Below, in pieces: positions 47,939 to 59,599 of a stretch of DNA of 64,000 nucleotides. The position numbers were made by a program, and so were the translations under genes. The notes below the pieces were generated by a model. It did not search any database, was not told the DNA's origin, and saw nothing but the letters and a program-made list of their open reading frames with translations. Origin of the DNA: Mycogone perniciosa (taxonomy: Eukaryota > Ascomycota > Sordariomycetes > Hypocreales > Hypocreaceae). The stretch lies in the NCBI GenBank assembly GCA_025331125.1, contig JAOALB010000020.1, forward strand, positions 248,001 through 312,000, written 5' to 3'. Each line of letters begins with the position of its first letter. The first letter of the stretch is position 1.

Positions 47939-48438
47939 ACCAAGCCGGATCAGAGCAACGTACAGCAATGGTTATGAAACGGGGTTTTAGGAAGACGTGG
48001 CGTTTACGATCTTTTTTGCTGGTGGGATACCCGGACTGGATTGTACAATTTTTCGTGTGCGATATATGGTCTTTGCATACTGGCTTTGGACAGCGCAAAA
48101 GGCTAGGCATGGCGAAGGCAATTCGCCGGAAGGGGCTTTGGGATACAGGTATTTCATGACTTGACATGCAAATATCTTGGCAGCCATCTTTTGTCAGTCT
48201 TGGTGCGTTTGGTAATATGTGTTGTCCAGTCGGGAACTTGGCGTTGGGGATAGGGATCGGTTGGTTTGGTCGGTTTGGTCTGGCTAGATAGGAATGGTGT
48301 ATTTAGAGCAACACGATGGACGGATGAGGGTAAATGCGAAACTTGTTCTCCATGAAATTAGAGAAGCAGTGAGCCCCTGTGATTACATTGTTATATATGA
48401 TGCCTATACACTCGCCTGTACTTCGTAATGAAGACCCT
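47939..48438. other. Convergent spacer
   Basis: 500 bp between the stops of the kinase and RAI1. Nothing recognised. Confidence 0.5.
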
Positions 48439-50007
48439 TCAGGCCTCACCGGATCCGAGAGCCATTTTGATTCTCCAATTCTTGAACTCGTCAGACAGGA
48501 TATCGCCGTGACCTGTCTCCTCCACCTTGTGCACCTCGATTACTGGTGAATGTGCTCGTCGACTTATCCTCCAAACACCTTCATCCTTGATCGTCATCAC
48601 AAGCCCTATTGCAGATTAGCGAAAGAGGATACCTCGGAATGATAAACGGAGAAAAACTGACAGTCCAAAAATGCAGCCGCAAAATTGACGCAAATATCGG
48701 CATTCCAGGACGCATTCGGCCGCGAGTTCACCGTCTGGGGTATACTGTGCGTCTCAATCTCCTTGAGGTCCACAAGAACGCCATCACGCGTGCGAAAGCC
48801 CACGATGATTTTGGGCACGCCTAGGAGGAATGACTGGATCCAGTATTTCATGAGTTTCCTGTTGAAGCCCTCCATGTCACCTTGGTTGCGGATCTCGGCG
48901 GTGGTTTTGAGTTCGACCCAGTTGATGGGGCTGCCTTTTTCTTGAGGCTTTGAGTCCCAAACTATTGTGACGCGGTGGTGAGTATTATGGGAAGATGTAG
49001 AATCGGGGATGAGGTTGTACGGACTTGCGTCTACTTCGCCGCCGAGACAGAGGATGGCTTTGCCGATGCCTGTGCGGACGACGGAGCAGTATTGCTCTTT
49101 GTTGTTGACGACTTGGTCATCTCGGCCTTCGATATAGTCTCTCGACGCCTCCGCCCATGGAGTTGGAAGAGTCGATAGAGTCTCGAATTTGTATCCTTCA
49201 CAATAGTATGTCATGTTAGGATGCGATGGAACACAGTCCGACCTGGGTTGGGACTCACCCCAATACTGCATCACTTCGAGGGGAGGTCCTCTTCTAGGTT
49301 TCCCTTGCCCTTCATTTTTCCGTGATTGCAACTTGCATGCATGGTTTTCTTCAATGAAACTACTCCGAATAAGCTTGATCCCTCGATGCGCAGTGACAGT
49401 TACTCACATGCAGCCCTGTAGAGGAAAATAGTTAGAGGACAGTTCATGGACGAGGGGACAGCGTTTCACATACTTGATAAAAGGTGGCATTCATCTCAAA
49501 GCTACTACGGCGTCAGAGGAAATTTCCTGGAAAGGTGTGATGGTGGATTGCTACCCGTCATATTGCTCAAACGGCGCAGCCATTATCTACCCATTGTCAG
49601 CTCTGGGGGTGGCCCTCAGTGTTGCACGAAATACTTTGGTCATCATGCCACGCCATGTAACTATATTGGCGTCTATCTTCTGGCCCGCCTCCTGCTCGTG
49701 CACACTGATAGTCTTGAGCAAGTTGTCGAGATGCTCGTCCGGGGAGTCATCCTGCTTTTCAAAGGTATTGAATCCTTTGGACAAATCCACACCGAGCTCT
49801 GGAGTGTAGTAGTATTTCAGGGACGAGTCATCAAGATGCATTTCATGCTTGTCATCGTAGGAGAAACATGCAAATTCCTGTGAATGATAAATATGAGATG
49901 GCTGTATTGTGGAGATGTCCATATGTGATGCTTACCTTCGGCCGCTTGACAGGCTGGCTAGCTCCTACAAATCGACCTATTGGTTGGATCGAAAATTTAG
50001 CAGACAT
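48439..50007 (-). CDS. RAI1: Decapping nuclease RAI1 (DXO family), nine exons
   Basis: Exons on the minus strand: 49936-50007, 49635-49877, 49555-49586, 49474-49501, 49408-49415 (8 nt), 49259-49359, 49025-49195, 48662-48961 and 48439-48605, total 1122 nt and 373 residues. The product has FSIQPIGRF, PKEFACFSYDDKHE, YYTPELGVDLSKGF, IVTWRGMMTK, DGFEMNATFYQ, IFIEENHA, GYKFETLSTL, the metal-binding GGEVDA, WVELKTTAEI and GVWRISRR near the C-terminus. These are the DXO/Rai1 motifs (WRG, EVD, ELK). Rai1 partners the nuclear 5'-3' exonuclease Rat1 and removes faulty caps. The 63-nt intron 48962-49024 is in frame. Retention would insert 21 residues just after EVDA without a stop, so its removal is inferred from the family motif. 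Confidence 0.92.
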
Positions 50008-51508
50008 GTTGGGCAGTGCTACTGCGATTGAACATCATGTGTTTCTGGCAGTGACTTAAAAATATGGTGGGAGAAAAGGATATAGGAAGTGCATGCAAAC
50101 GTCGACACAATTCGAAAGGTGGGTGCAGGGCTGAAGCTGTTATACTACGAGTAGCGGGAGATGAAAACAAAGTGAGGTGAAGTCGGAAGTGAGTTGGGAG
50201 GGGCCGGTTTAGTGCGTTTGTACTACCACTTTGTAGTGGCCAGAACGGTCCATGCATACCTAGGTAAGGTACCTATGAATACGTAGGCGCCCTAATTACC
50301 TGAAAGCTGGGCAGGGGTACAAGGCTCTTCCACAGCGTCACATGCATGATGCAGCCTTGCAGTTGCAGAGTCCAGACAGAATTGGGTCCTATGGGAGTCT
50401 GCAGCGACTGCAGCCTTGGGCAATGTGTGTGCTCTCGAATCTTATGTTTATGCAGCTTTCCGGTTTCAGGTGCATGGCATTGTCGAACTACCGTTGAGTA
50501 CGGAGTAAGTTCTTTGTAATGACGGTTTACTACTCTAGATACCATTGCGACGAAATGGGTAGGCTAAGGAAACATGAAATACTTCATATGTATGATATGA
50601 GCCATGGCTATGTGTTGGCAGCCTTTTTATTCCCATAAAATCATAGAAATCAATACAGTAACCCATACTGACCAAATTTCGGGTGTGTCCACTTTTCCAG
50701 ACAATTTTGGAGCCGTCCTTTGGTCAGATGATGCATCTGCCTTGGACCGCGTGTAAGTGAAGTGAATGTGAGATGCTGCTCGCCAACAACTGCCGCAATG
50801 CCGCAGATAGAACGTATCAAGAAGTGAGTCAAACGCTGCATAAGCCTGCAGTAACTTCAGATGAAAGCAGAAAAGTGAGATTTCTATTCTTTTCTTCAGA
50901 ATCGTGCAGACAATAGGCAAGTTTGCAGGTGCGCAATCCGTCCTGTTTGTGTAGAAAGGGGGCTGGGGCCTTCGACAGACCAAGCTCTCCTCACTTTCTT
51001 TCACGTCCATCGCAGTCTACTCGGTAATTTCTTCTGCTCTTCTTCACTCTGACAAACATCTCTTCCGCCTCTCTTTTGCAGAGTCAACTTCACCCAATCA
51101 CTCATCGCGGCCAGCTTTTCGATTTCGAAAAAAAAAGGACGCCTTCAATCTCTCTCATACTACGGAGTACTCGTACTTCATACTACCTCCCTATTCGGCT
51201 CGACTTCTACTCCATATTAGCGGCAGCTCTCGTGGTGCAGGCCGCCACGTGATTGACTGCACGACAAGCTCCCCTGCTAAACACCCCGGGTCTTTCGCAG
51301 TGGGCCGTTGGCGCTCCTCAGCCTCGTCTCCAATCGCCGTCGCGGCTCGACTTACAACATCCAGCGTTTGCGCGCTGTGCCTGCCAGACCCTGTAAAGGT
51401 CCTCTGGCGAGCAACAGCTGCTCCCATCCTAGTCGGCAGCTGTGCCTTGTCACGCCTGGCCCAAAGAGCTCCCTTTCTTCCCGCTATCCGCTCTGCCAGA
51501 CCAAGCCA
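50008..51508. promoter_or_regulatory. Shared divergent region RAI1 / chromodomain gene
   Basis: 1.5 kb between divergent starts. It includes TACGGAGTA motifs at 50499 and 51161 and TACGAGTA-type motifs at 50146 and 51168. From about 51300 the frame of the chromodomain gene is open upstream of its chosen start. This stretch shows no conservation-like features and is treated as 5' leader. Confidence 0.5.
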
Positions 51509-54500
51509 ATGCCTAGATCACGCCGCCGCGCCACCAAGAAACTCAAGTCTCGGAAACCACCGCCCGCCAAAACGGAGTGGTACACCATTCGGCGCATCCT
51601 CGACGAGAAGGTGGAAGACGGCCAAGTCCAGTATCTGGTGGACTGGGACGATAATATCGTTACCGGGGAAGCCTACGATCCGACCTGGGTATGTCTCGTC
51701 ACCTATACTTCGTATCCTGTTTACATATCCCGTGCGCATGATGCTGACCTACATGGTTCACAGAGTGTCGAGGTCACCGACGGCGCCAAACAGGAATGGG
51801 AAGAGACCAAGGCAGAGCGCGCCAGACAGAATCAACAGTCGCTCGTTGCATGCACTGAGAATAGCGACGGTAGCCAGCCACCACAGCCAGCCAATTGGCG
51901 ACAGCTCACTCAGGCGCACACCTCGAACATAACGCGACGACGATCGGCCTCTTCGACCTCGTCCCCTGATCGCCCGCGCAAAATCCCACGACTCGACAGC
52001 GGTCCAACGCCCTCCGAGGAGCCTGTGCCGTCTTTCGCCTCTACAGCCTCCGCCGGGACCCCTTCTGAGGCCCCCGAACCATTCGTGGACGAAGAGTCTG
52101 CAATTCTTCAGCAAGCCACGTCCGTTGTGGTCGAGATTCCCAAAAACCCTAATTTTGACCCGACCGAGTATCTGAGTGTCATCGACTCACAAAAGAGCGG
52201 GCACTCTACTCAGTCACTGGCAGAACTCGAAGACGAAGACAGCAGAGTTGCTGTTTCGTCGCACCTCAGCCAGGGAACTATCCCCGATTCGCAAGAAGTT
52301 TCGGATCGCTCCTGGTCCCAGTTCCACATTCCCGGCACACAGGCATCTCTTGTTGCGCCGGCCGTGAATCAACCACAGACCAGTCAGCTTTCACATGGAT
52401 TGTGTGTCATTCCGGACTCCGTTGAGCAGCTTCCAATAACAGTATCCCAGTCGTCTGCGGAGGCAGTGAACAGGCGACGGAGCCCATCTTTGTCTTGCCT
52501 AAGCCCACCTGGCCAAGTCCGAGAGGATATTGCCCAAGAGTCTGAGGCCATTGAATCGGACATTCCTTCTCATCAACCTGATCAACTGAGGGCAGCAATC
52601 GCTAAGGGCCCAGAACTGTCCGAGTTGGCGTCACACGAAGCATCTGCTTCTTCTTTGTCCGGACCTGCTGTTTCAACTAGGTGTGTTGTATCCGAACAAA
52701 CACAATCGGGAGCCAGCCCAGTGTATCTTACGCAACCTCCTGTTTCAATCGCCTTCAACATTCCAGAGAGCTCTGTGAACAGCCAAGTCCTCGAGTCTCC
52801 TTATTATACTATTTTTAAAGCTACTTCCGCCCGGAACCACCAAACAGAAACTCTATTGGACCAAAGGGAGTCCCAAGCAGCCCAAATAGTCCGCCAGGAT
52901 CTCGATTCTGCTGATCAAAAACTCACTCCTAGCGAGACTATACAGGAAGACTCAGCAGAGGGTGAGGCCCATCAATCGGTCCCCGTCGCAGTCTTGTCAC
53001 AACCAGAGGAGGTTTCGGTGACTCCTGTAACACCATCGCGTTCGTCCGCAGGAGTTCTGTCATCCCCGAAACGTATCCCCAACCGAAATCAAAGTCGGGC
53101 CATGGACCCAGAACGTCGTTTGACCGTGGCGGAAGAGCTGGCAAAGATATTTCAGTTTGACCCCATATTTCCTGAATCGGCGACTTCATCAACGAACGAC
53201 AACGCCCAGCCAGAACGGCCTGAAACAGTCACTGGTAATGGTGCGGACGCTGAATCTCACGACAAGGCCCCAGCATCACACGCAGAGTTGCCTGTGCGTT
53301 CGCCTGAGTTGACTCTGGTGTCACAACCGTTTGTTGATGTGGAGACGAAGCCATCGTCTCCGGGCGTGTCGGGAAATGGTCAGGCTGCGGAGAGCGAGGT
53401 AGTCGTGCCAGTATCTAGCACGAACAAGCGAAAATCAGTCGCTGAGGAACTGCATGAAATATTCAACTATGGACTGAGCGTAGGCGGGTTTTCACCTTTG
53501 GACCCACTACCTGATCGGTCTCAGCAGGTACAGCAGGAAACCGTTTCCCTTGCTGATATCACTCGGCAAGCTGAACCAGAGTATGACGAAACTCCCCTCG
53601 CCCCATTGCCCTCCATTGAAGATCACGATCCTGTCCCGTTACCAGCATATGTCGACCCGATAGAGCCAGATGAGGAACAGGATGGGTATAGTTCTGATGA
53701 CGATAAGACACCATCGCTCCTGGGACGTGTGAATTTGGACCATATTGTCACATTGCCTTTCCACGCACGCCAACGTCCATTATACGATGAAACCATAATG
53801 GAGTACAGACCCTACATCAAGGAGTTTGGCAAGATCTTCAGCAGCGAGCAATATTCGGAGCCCGATGAGTCGCTTGTCAACCAGATTGACGAGCTTTTCA
53901 GTCGCCTGTTTACTCTTTGCGACTATCCTCAAGACATGCTCGGCGCCGTGTTTGAAGGGCTCACTCCTGCACAACAAGCCAAGTATTGCTGCGCTGCCAA
54001 CCCGAAGTTCAGCTTTGTTTTCGAATTTTTGCAGGGTGTGCAGCCAGACTATGGCATCTTGATCGTTGCAGGCTCTCTCAACCTACTTCGATTACTATGC
54101 AATTTGGCCGAAGCTCTGAAAATGGAATTCAGGTGCGATGCCCTTGCACCACCGACCACACCACCTCATCATTCTCGACTCGTTTTCGCATTGCCAACTC
54201 AAGACATCGATCTGGCCGACTTTGATGCTATAATTGGCTTTGATCATTCCTTCAACTGCCCGTTGCTGGCAGGACGACTGAGCGAGAGTTTCAACAGGCA
54301 GCAACTGATAATGATGTTGGTGATAACTTATTCAATTGAGCAACTTGATATCCTTGTTCCAGAGGGATTGAGCGAGATGGAACGAAAGAACGCACTGCTA
54401 TCTGCCATTGTTCGCGCACGGAAGCTAGTTACTGATCCCAATCGGGGTCACCCCGAACCTCATGAAGCTGCCGCCACCTTTTACGACTTTATCAATGGCG

Positions 54501-55772
54501 AGGAGAATGTTGTCCTGTGGAGAGCAGAGAAAATCCCCCACGACGTGCTTGATGTTTTCGTTGACTCCCAATCCCGATCTCAGCTTCCGATTGATTTCCC
54601 CGAAGAACAAGAAAACGGGCGCAAGCGTAAACTCGTGAGTTCCCTCCCCTTTGGTCTTACATTCGTTGTTGCTAATCTCAGGTGTTATCCAGGATTGCAT
54701 TGGGGACTCCGAAGTCAAAAGGATGCGGGTTGAACACGCAACAGGCATTGAAAATGAGCCTCCTTTGCCCGATGACGTGCGCACGCTTTTGGACTCTAGC
54801 GCTCCAATGAACAGATCATCTCGACCCGAAGTGCTGGTCAAGGTGCCGCTCTCGATTCTAGAGACCCTGACCGAAAAGGTATGCCTAATCTTGTAACTAC
54901 TACTGTTGCTCAGCAGCTGATTCGTCAAGTTCTCCGAGTATGAGCGTCGAATAAACGCTTCCAATCATGATTCTGAGTATCATCAAGGCATAATATCTGG
55001 CCTCGAGAAGCGAATCAAGGAGTATGAGAGAACAACACGCAAAGTTTACGAATCACAACGCACGGCTCTTCAGGATCGATCCCGGTATGAAGCCGAAAAA
55101 CGCAAGGTTGAGGCTTCGATGCAGGCTGCTGCCGAACAAGCCAAGAAGGAGGCCGAAAAGGCTCAGAAGAGGATCTCAGAATTGGAGAGCGCTCTGGCAC
55201 GTTTGACAGAAGACCCCAACGCATCCGATCCGCAAGATACCCCGTTGGCCAGGACTGAGAAGCTTCTCCAAGAGGCAGAGGCCAAGGTTGGCGCTCTTGA
55301 GAAGCGACTGGAGAATGCTCACGAGGATGGTGACTATGCTCGCAACTTGTATCAAGATGCGTCCACGTCTGCTTCCGCCATGAAAGCAGAAAACAACCAG
55401 TTGAAGAGACAGAACGAGGAGCTGCGCAAGACATCGGCAGATAACTTTGTCCGAATCCACGAGATTCAGGAACAAAGCACCGTGAAGATCTATCTAGGTC
55501 AGATTGCGGAGCTTAAGGCGCAGACCAGGGAGAGAGAGATGGAGCTGGATCGGGCTCGTGACGAGCTTCGACAGCTGAAGAATGGCCGGCGAGAGACTCG
55601 GCAGGTTAGTGTGCCGCGGAGTCCACGCATGGGCATGATGAGCCCGCGTACCGGCCGCGGATATGGAGGCCCGGCGAGCAGGGCGTCGAGTCCGGCTACT
55701 GGAGGCATTGATGGCATGCAGTTCCTTGGACAGCAGTCGGGCAATGGAAGGTGGAATCACCTTCGGGATTGA
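51509..55772 (+). CDS. Chromodomain protein with HDA2/3-type HDAC-complex domain
   Basis: Four exons, 51509-51688, 51764-54634, 54693-54878 and 54930-55772, giving 1359 residues. A chromodomain lies at residues ~20-75 (EWYTIRRILDEKVEDGQVQYLVDWDDN..YDPTW, then VTDGAKQEWEE). A ~650-residue Ser/Thr/Pro/Gln-rich linker follows. Residues ~770-1070 (HIVTLPFHARQRPLYDETI.., DYGILIVAGSLNLLRLLCNLAEAL, DFDAIIGFDHSF) match the class II histone deacetylase complex subunit 2/3 domain. Residues ~1080-1330 form a long coiled coil. The architecture fits a heterochromatin HDAC subunit (compare yeast Hda2/Hda3 and Neurospora CDP-2) that reads H3 methyl-lysine. The first intron (75 nt) is in frame and open. I chose Met 51509, although the frame is open back to 51308. 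Confidence 0.86.
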
Positions 55773-56286
55773 TCTGATTTGATTTGATTTTGGAGTGGGC
55801 GTTTCGGTTTACCCTGGACTCTGGCTCCAGGTGGTACTACTGGCTCTGTTTTAATAGATTTGAGACAATGGCAACTCTGGGTATGAGAGCGCTGTACTTG
55901 GAGAAGTAGTATTTTGCTTCATGAAAGGGGAGAGGGGAGTTGGAGTGGTTAGCTGTCTTTAGAACATAGCAAGGCGAGGCACATAAGCCGCCTTATGACG
56001 AGTATCAGAACTGCTAATACTACACATTGCGATGAGTAAGACACATGGAAGCTTCGGTGAGGAGAGTACACGAGGACACAGTGAGCATTATTTAGAGTAG
56101 AAAACCGGAAGAGGGACACGCTATACATGCCTTGTCAGGGCTTATAACGTATACTGGATTGGGCTGTAGTCGCATCCAACCCTCCCATATCAACCGTCTA
56201 TCTCTCGTCCCACCGTTCCCCCCGATTCTAAATGTCATGTACAATAAGTTTGAACTCGGACAACTTTCTTCCCTACGGACAGCTGT
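55773..56286. other. Convergent spacer
   Basis: 514 bp between the stops of the chromodomain gene and COX6. Nothing recognised. Confidence 0.5.
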
Positions 56287-57170
56287 TTACTTTTGTTCGG
56301 GGTACAAGTCCTCCTTCAACGGCACACCCAGCTCTTCCCGCAGGGGCTTGAGCTCTGTCAGATATTGCTCGTATTGTCCCTTGTTCTCGACCTTGGCCTT
56401 GACACCTAGAGCATGCATGTCAGCATTTCTGTCCTGCTAGTGTCTGCGTATTCATGTGCCGGAAGAGTGTGATTTTCAATGACACCATGCAGTCGTAGAG
56501 ACATGGAAAGCGAAAAGGAAAGTTCACTGGTAATGACTCAATTCGACCGAGGAGTTGGCGTACCTTCGAAGATGCGGACAGCAGTGGCAAAGTCGTTGAC
56601 TCTCCGGGCAGCCTTAAGGGCAGCAGCGACAACGGAAGGAGAGGGGACGAGATCGTAGGCGAAGGCGTTGTTCAGGTTGCGCTAAAAGTGTGGCATTAGC
56701 CAACCAAGGTTATATGATAATTATGGCAGCGCATCGCTGCAGCATCGCGGAACGGCGTACCTGGAGCTCAAAAACATCCTGGACAGCATCGAACTCCTTC
56801 TCGAACCTGGATTCGACTTTTTGTCAGCCATTGGTCGACCCGAACAATTCTGGTAGCTCCATGAATGCGATCGGAGGGTTGGACATGAGACAGCAAATAT
56901 CGGGTCGCCAGGCCGCACCCCGAAGTGTATTTCCACGTCCCGCCACTGCCCCTCCGACTCCAATTCATTCCCCGTGTATGGAATATTTGAGCCTCACCTG
57001 GCAGTGAACTCCTCAAAGGTCTCCTCTACATGCTCGCCTCGTCGGGGAGCCGAGACGCTGAAGGGACGAACGGCAGCGGAGCGAACCATGACAGACGCGG
57101 GGCGCACGGCAGTGGCGCGGACAAAGGTCGAGCCGCGAGCGGCGACACGGAGCAAAGAAGCGGACGGCAT
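56287..57170 (-). CDS. COX6: Cytochrome c oxidase subunit 6 (subunit Va)
   Basis: Four exons, 56998-57170, 56761-56806, 56564-56681 and 56287-56405, giving 151 residues. The N-terminus MPSASLLRVAARGSTFVRATAVRPASVMVRSAAVRPFSVSAPRR is a classic Arg/Ser/Ala-rich mitochondrial presequence. The mature part reads EETFEEFTARFEKEFDAVQDVFELQRNLNNAFAYDLVPSPSVVAAALKAARRVNDFATAVRIFEGVKAKVENKGQYEQYL and ends PLREELGVPLKEDLYPEQK. This matches yeast Cox6 / mammalian COX5A, a helical matrix-side subunit of complex IV. It is encoded in the nucleus and imported. The gene is divergent from the fatty acid elongase with 1.25 kb between starts. Confidence 0.95.
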
Positions 57171-58418
57171 GGTGAACAGCTGAGGGAGGGAGCGCGAGGG
57201 CTGTTGTGCGGGCGACGAGGCTTGTTGTGCTCTTGGACTGAGGTTGTGATGGTTGCAGAGGTGTTTTGGAGCAAGAATCGTCTGAGGATGGTGACTAAGC
57301 GGCGGGATTGCCTGATTTACCCGGTATGTGGGTTGTACAGTACGAATTGCGCAAGAAAAGCTCCGTGTGCCATGTCAATTGTGTGTGTTAGTACAGTGTA
57401 TAGAATACATGGACACTGTCATACTCGGACAGCTTTCATTTACACCAATTCCAATTCGTCCACTGGCTGGCGAATGCCAGATCGGAAAGTTAACATGACA
57501 CCGGGCATCAGCATACGACTAGTAATTCTTTAAGCCACAATTCGTGTACTTCGTATGCATCTTCTCATAACTTCATCATATGAAACGGACTTGGTAGGGT
57601 CGGACATGGAGTATTACTAGTAATCTTTTCTATTCGTGCTGATTCGGTATTAATAGTACTGCCTCGACTCCGTAAAGTGCTTAGTATTGTCATGTATGTT
57701 TGTTTGTTGTGAGACAAAAAAAAGAATAATTGAGGGCAAAGGACCGAGGCCCAACTGCGGATATTCCTATTTGTACCGCCTACCCCGTCCGAGGAGTCCG
57801 AGGACCCGAAATACGGTAAGAACCGTACATGACACCATGTACTCAGTACTCAGCTCGAACAATGTCAACTCCACCACATCCATCCTCTCATTCAACAAAG
57901 TCACGTGCTCCCGTCAGAATGTTTCTCTTGGAAGGCCTATGATTGGGTGACAACTCGTCATGGACGAATCACATGCGAAGCTGCCAGAATGCCAAGTACC
58001 CATCCTGCAGCAGCGAAATTTCCCCTTTTTGGGTCCGTCAATTAAGCTGGCCCGGTACGTACTAAGGGCCTTGAATTACCGACTAAGCAGACCACGTATT
58101 TCCTCACCCTTTTCCCATCACCCTTCGTCTTCTTCTTTTCTTCCCTCGTTGTGCGATCCCAGTAGTTGTCGTCTACTCTTTTTTCTTGTCACTCCTTCTT
58201 TTCTGCGGCTTTTCCGCCCTGTTTTTCGTCGGAAAGGTCTGCTCCCGTGGCTCGCTCGACCCCCTTTTGGTCACCTCACTCGTCGCGTCGCGTGTGCAGT
58301 TCGCCTCAGTCAGCTCTGAAACTGTGTTCCTACTTCGGTTTCAACGACCCGCTACACTCTAGACACAAGTCGTTCGGTCTGAAGCTGCTACGAGCTTGTC
58401 TGCATAGTTCCGCCCATC
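57171..58418. promoter_or_regulatory. Shared divergent region COX6 / elongase
   Basis: 1.25 kb between divergent starts. The right end (58100-58400) is strongly CT-rich on the plus strand, fitting an elongase core promoter and leader. No gene is visible. Confidence 0.5.
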
Positions 58419-59599
58419 ATGTCGTCTGCCGCTTTCTTCGAGCAGTTGCCTCTGCCGACCCTCGACCGCCCATTCGGCATCCATCTATGGCCTATCTTCG
58501 ACAAGGCCTGGACGGCCGTTGTTGGCTATTCAGCCGATGACTTCGAATTCGTGCCGTTCGAGACGCCAATGTCCACGCTGAAGTCGACATCCATCTTCAT
58601 TGTCGTCTACTACCTGATCATCTTTGGCGGTCGGGCGTTGATGCGCAACCGCGAGCCTTTCAAGCTCAAGACGCTCTTCCTGATCCACAATTTCTACCTG
58701 ACCGCCATCAGTGGCATACTTCTGGCCCTCTTCATTGAGCAGCTTATCCCTACCGTTGTTCGCCATGGTGTCTTCCATGCTATCTGCCACCACGACGGCG
58801 GCTGGACCCAGCCCCTTGTTGTGCTCTATTACGTCAGTCATTATCAATACCGCCGCTTCACAAGAGAGTTGGACTAACAAACCGTGTAGCTGAACTACCT
58901 GACCAAGTACCTCGAGCTGCTTGATACTGTCTTTTTGTTCCTGAAGAAGAAGCCATTGAGTGTGTTTTGACCGAGCTACAACAACACGTTCTGATAAGCT
59001 AACATGTAGATAGCCTTCCTCCACTGCTACCACCATGGTGCTACCGCTCTTCTCTGCTACACTCAGCTGATCGGCTTGACCTCTGTCTCTTGGGTCCCCA
59101 TTACTCTTAACTTGACTGTGCACGTTGTCATGTACTGGTACTACTTCCAGAGCGCTCGTGGCGTCCGCATCTGGTGGAAGGAGTGGGTTACTCGTCTCCA
59201 GATCATCCAGTTCATCATTGATCTTGGTAAGCGATTTTTACTAATAATTCTGCTTCACCCACTTGAAAATTGGCTAACTTGAGTCAAGGCTTCGTTTACT
59301 TCGCGTCTTACACCTACTTCTCCTCAACCTACTTCCCCCACCTGCCCAATGCTGGCAAGTGTGCGGGTGAGGAGTTCGCCGCCTTTGCTGGCATTGGCAT
59401 TCTCAGCTCCTACCTGGTCCTCTTCATCTCGTTCTACTTTGCCACCTACAAGAAGGACGGCAAGGCTCCCACCACCCGAAAGTCTCTACGACGCATGAGC
59501 CAGGCCCCCCTCCCTGATCTTTCTTCCAATAGCCAGTCGAATGGCTCTACCACTGGTGCCAAGACCAATGGCACTACCCCTAGGTCCCGCAAGGCCTAA
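58419..59599 (+). CDS. Very-long-chain fatty acid elongase (ELO/GNS1 family)
   Basis: Four exons, 58419-58832, 58890-58959, 59014-59226 and 59289-59599, giving 335 residues. Hydrophobic segments include STSIFIVVYYLIIFGG, LFLIHNFYLTAISGILLALFI, TLNLTVHVVMYWYYF, LQIIQFIIDLGFVYFASYTYF and FAGIGILSSYLVLFISFYF. The active-site histidine box HCYHH follows LDTVFLFLKKKPLTFL, both ELO signatures. The enzyme condenses malonyl-CoA with acyl-CoA in the ER and supplies long-chain acyl groups, mainly for sphingolipids (yeast Elo2/Elo3). The C-terminal ~55 residues are soluble and Ser/Thr/basic-rich. Exon 3 begins after an AG that gives TFLHCYHH, while the AG four bases earlier would break the frame. Confidence 0.94.

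Noticed and set aside
50627..51010. 127-codon frame upstream of the chromodomain gene
   Set aside because: It sits in a shared divergent promoter and leader region, with no conserved motif.
51308..51508. 67-codon upstream extension of the chromodomain protein
   Set aside because: Open frame, but it precedes a basic MPRSRRR start typical of such proteins and looks like translated CT-rich leader.
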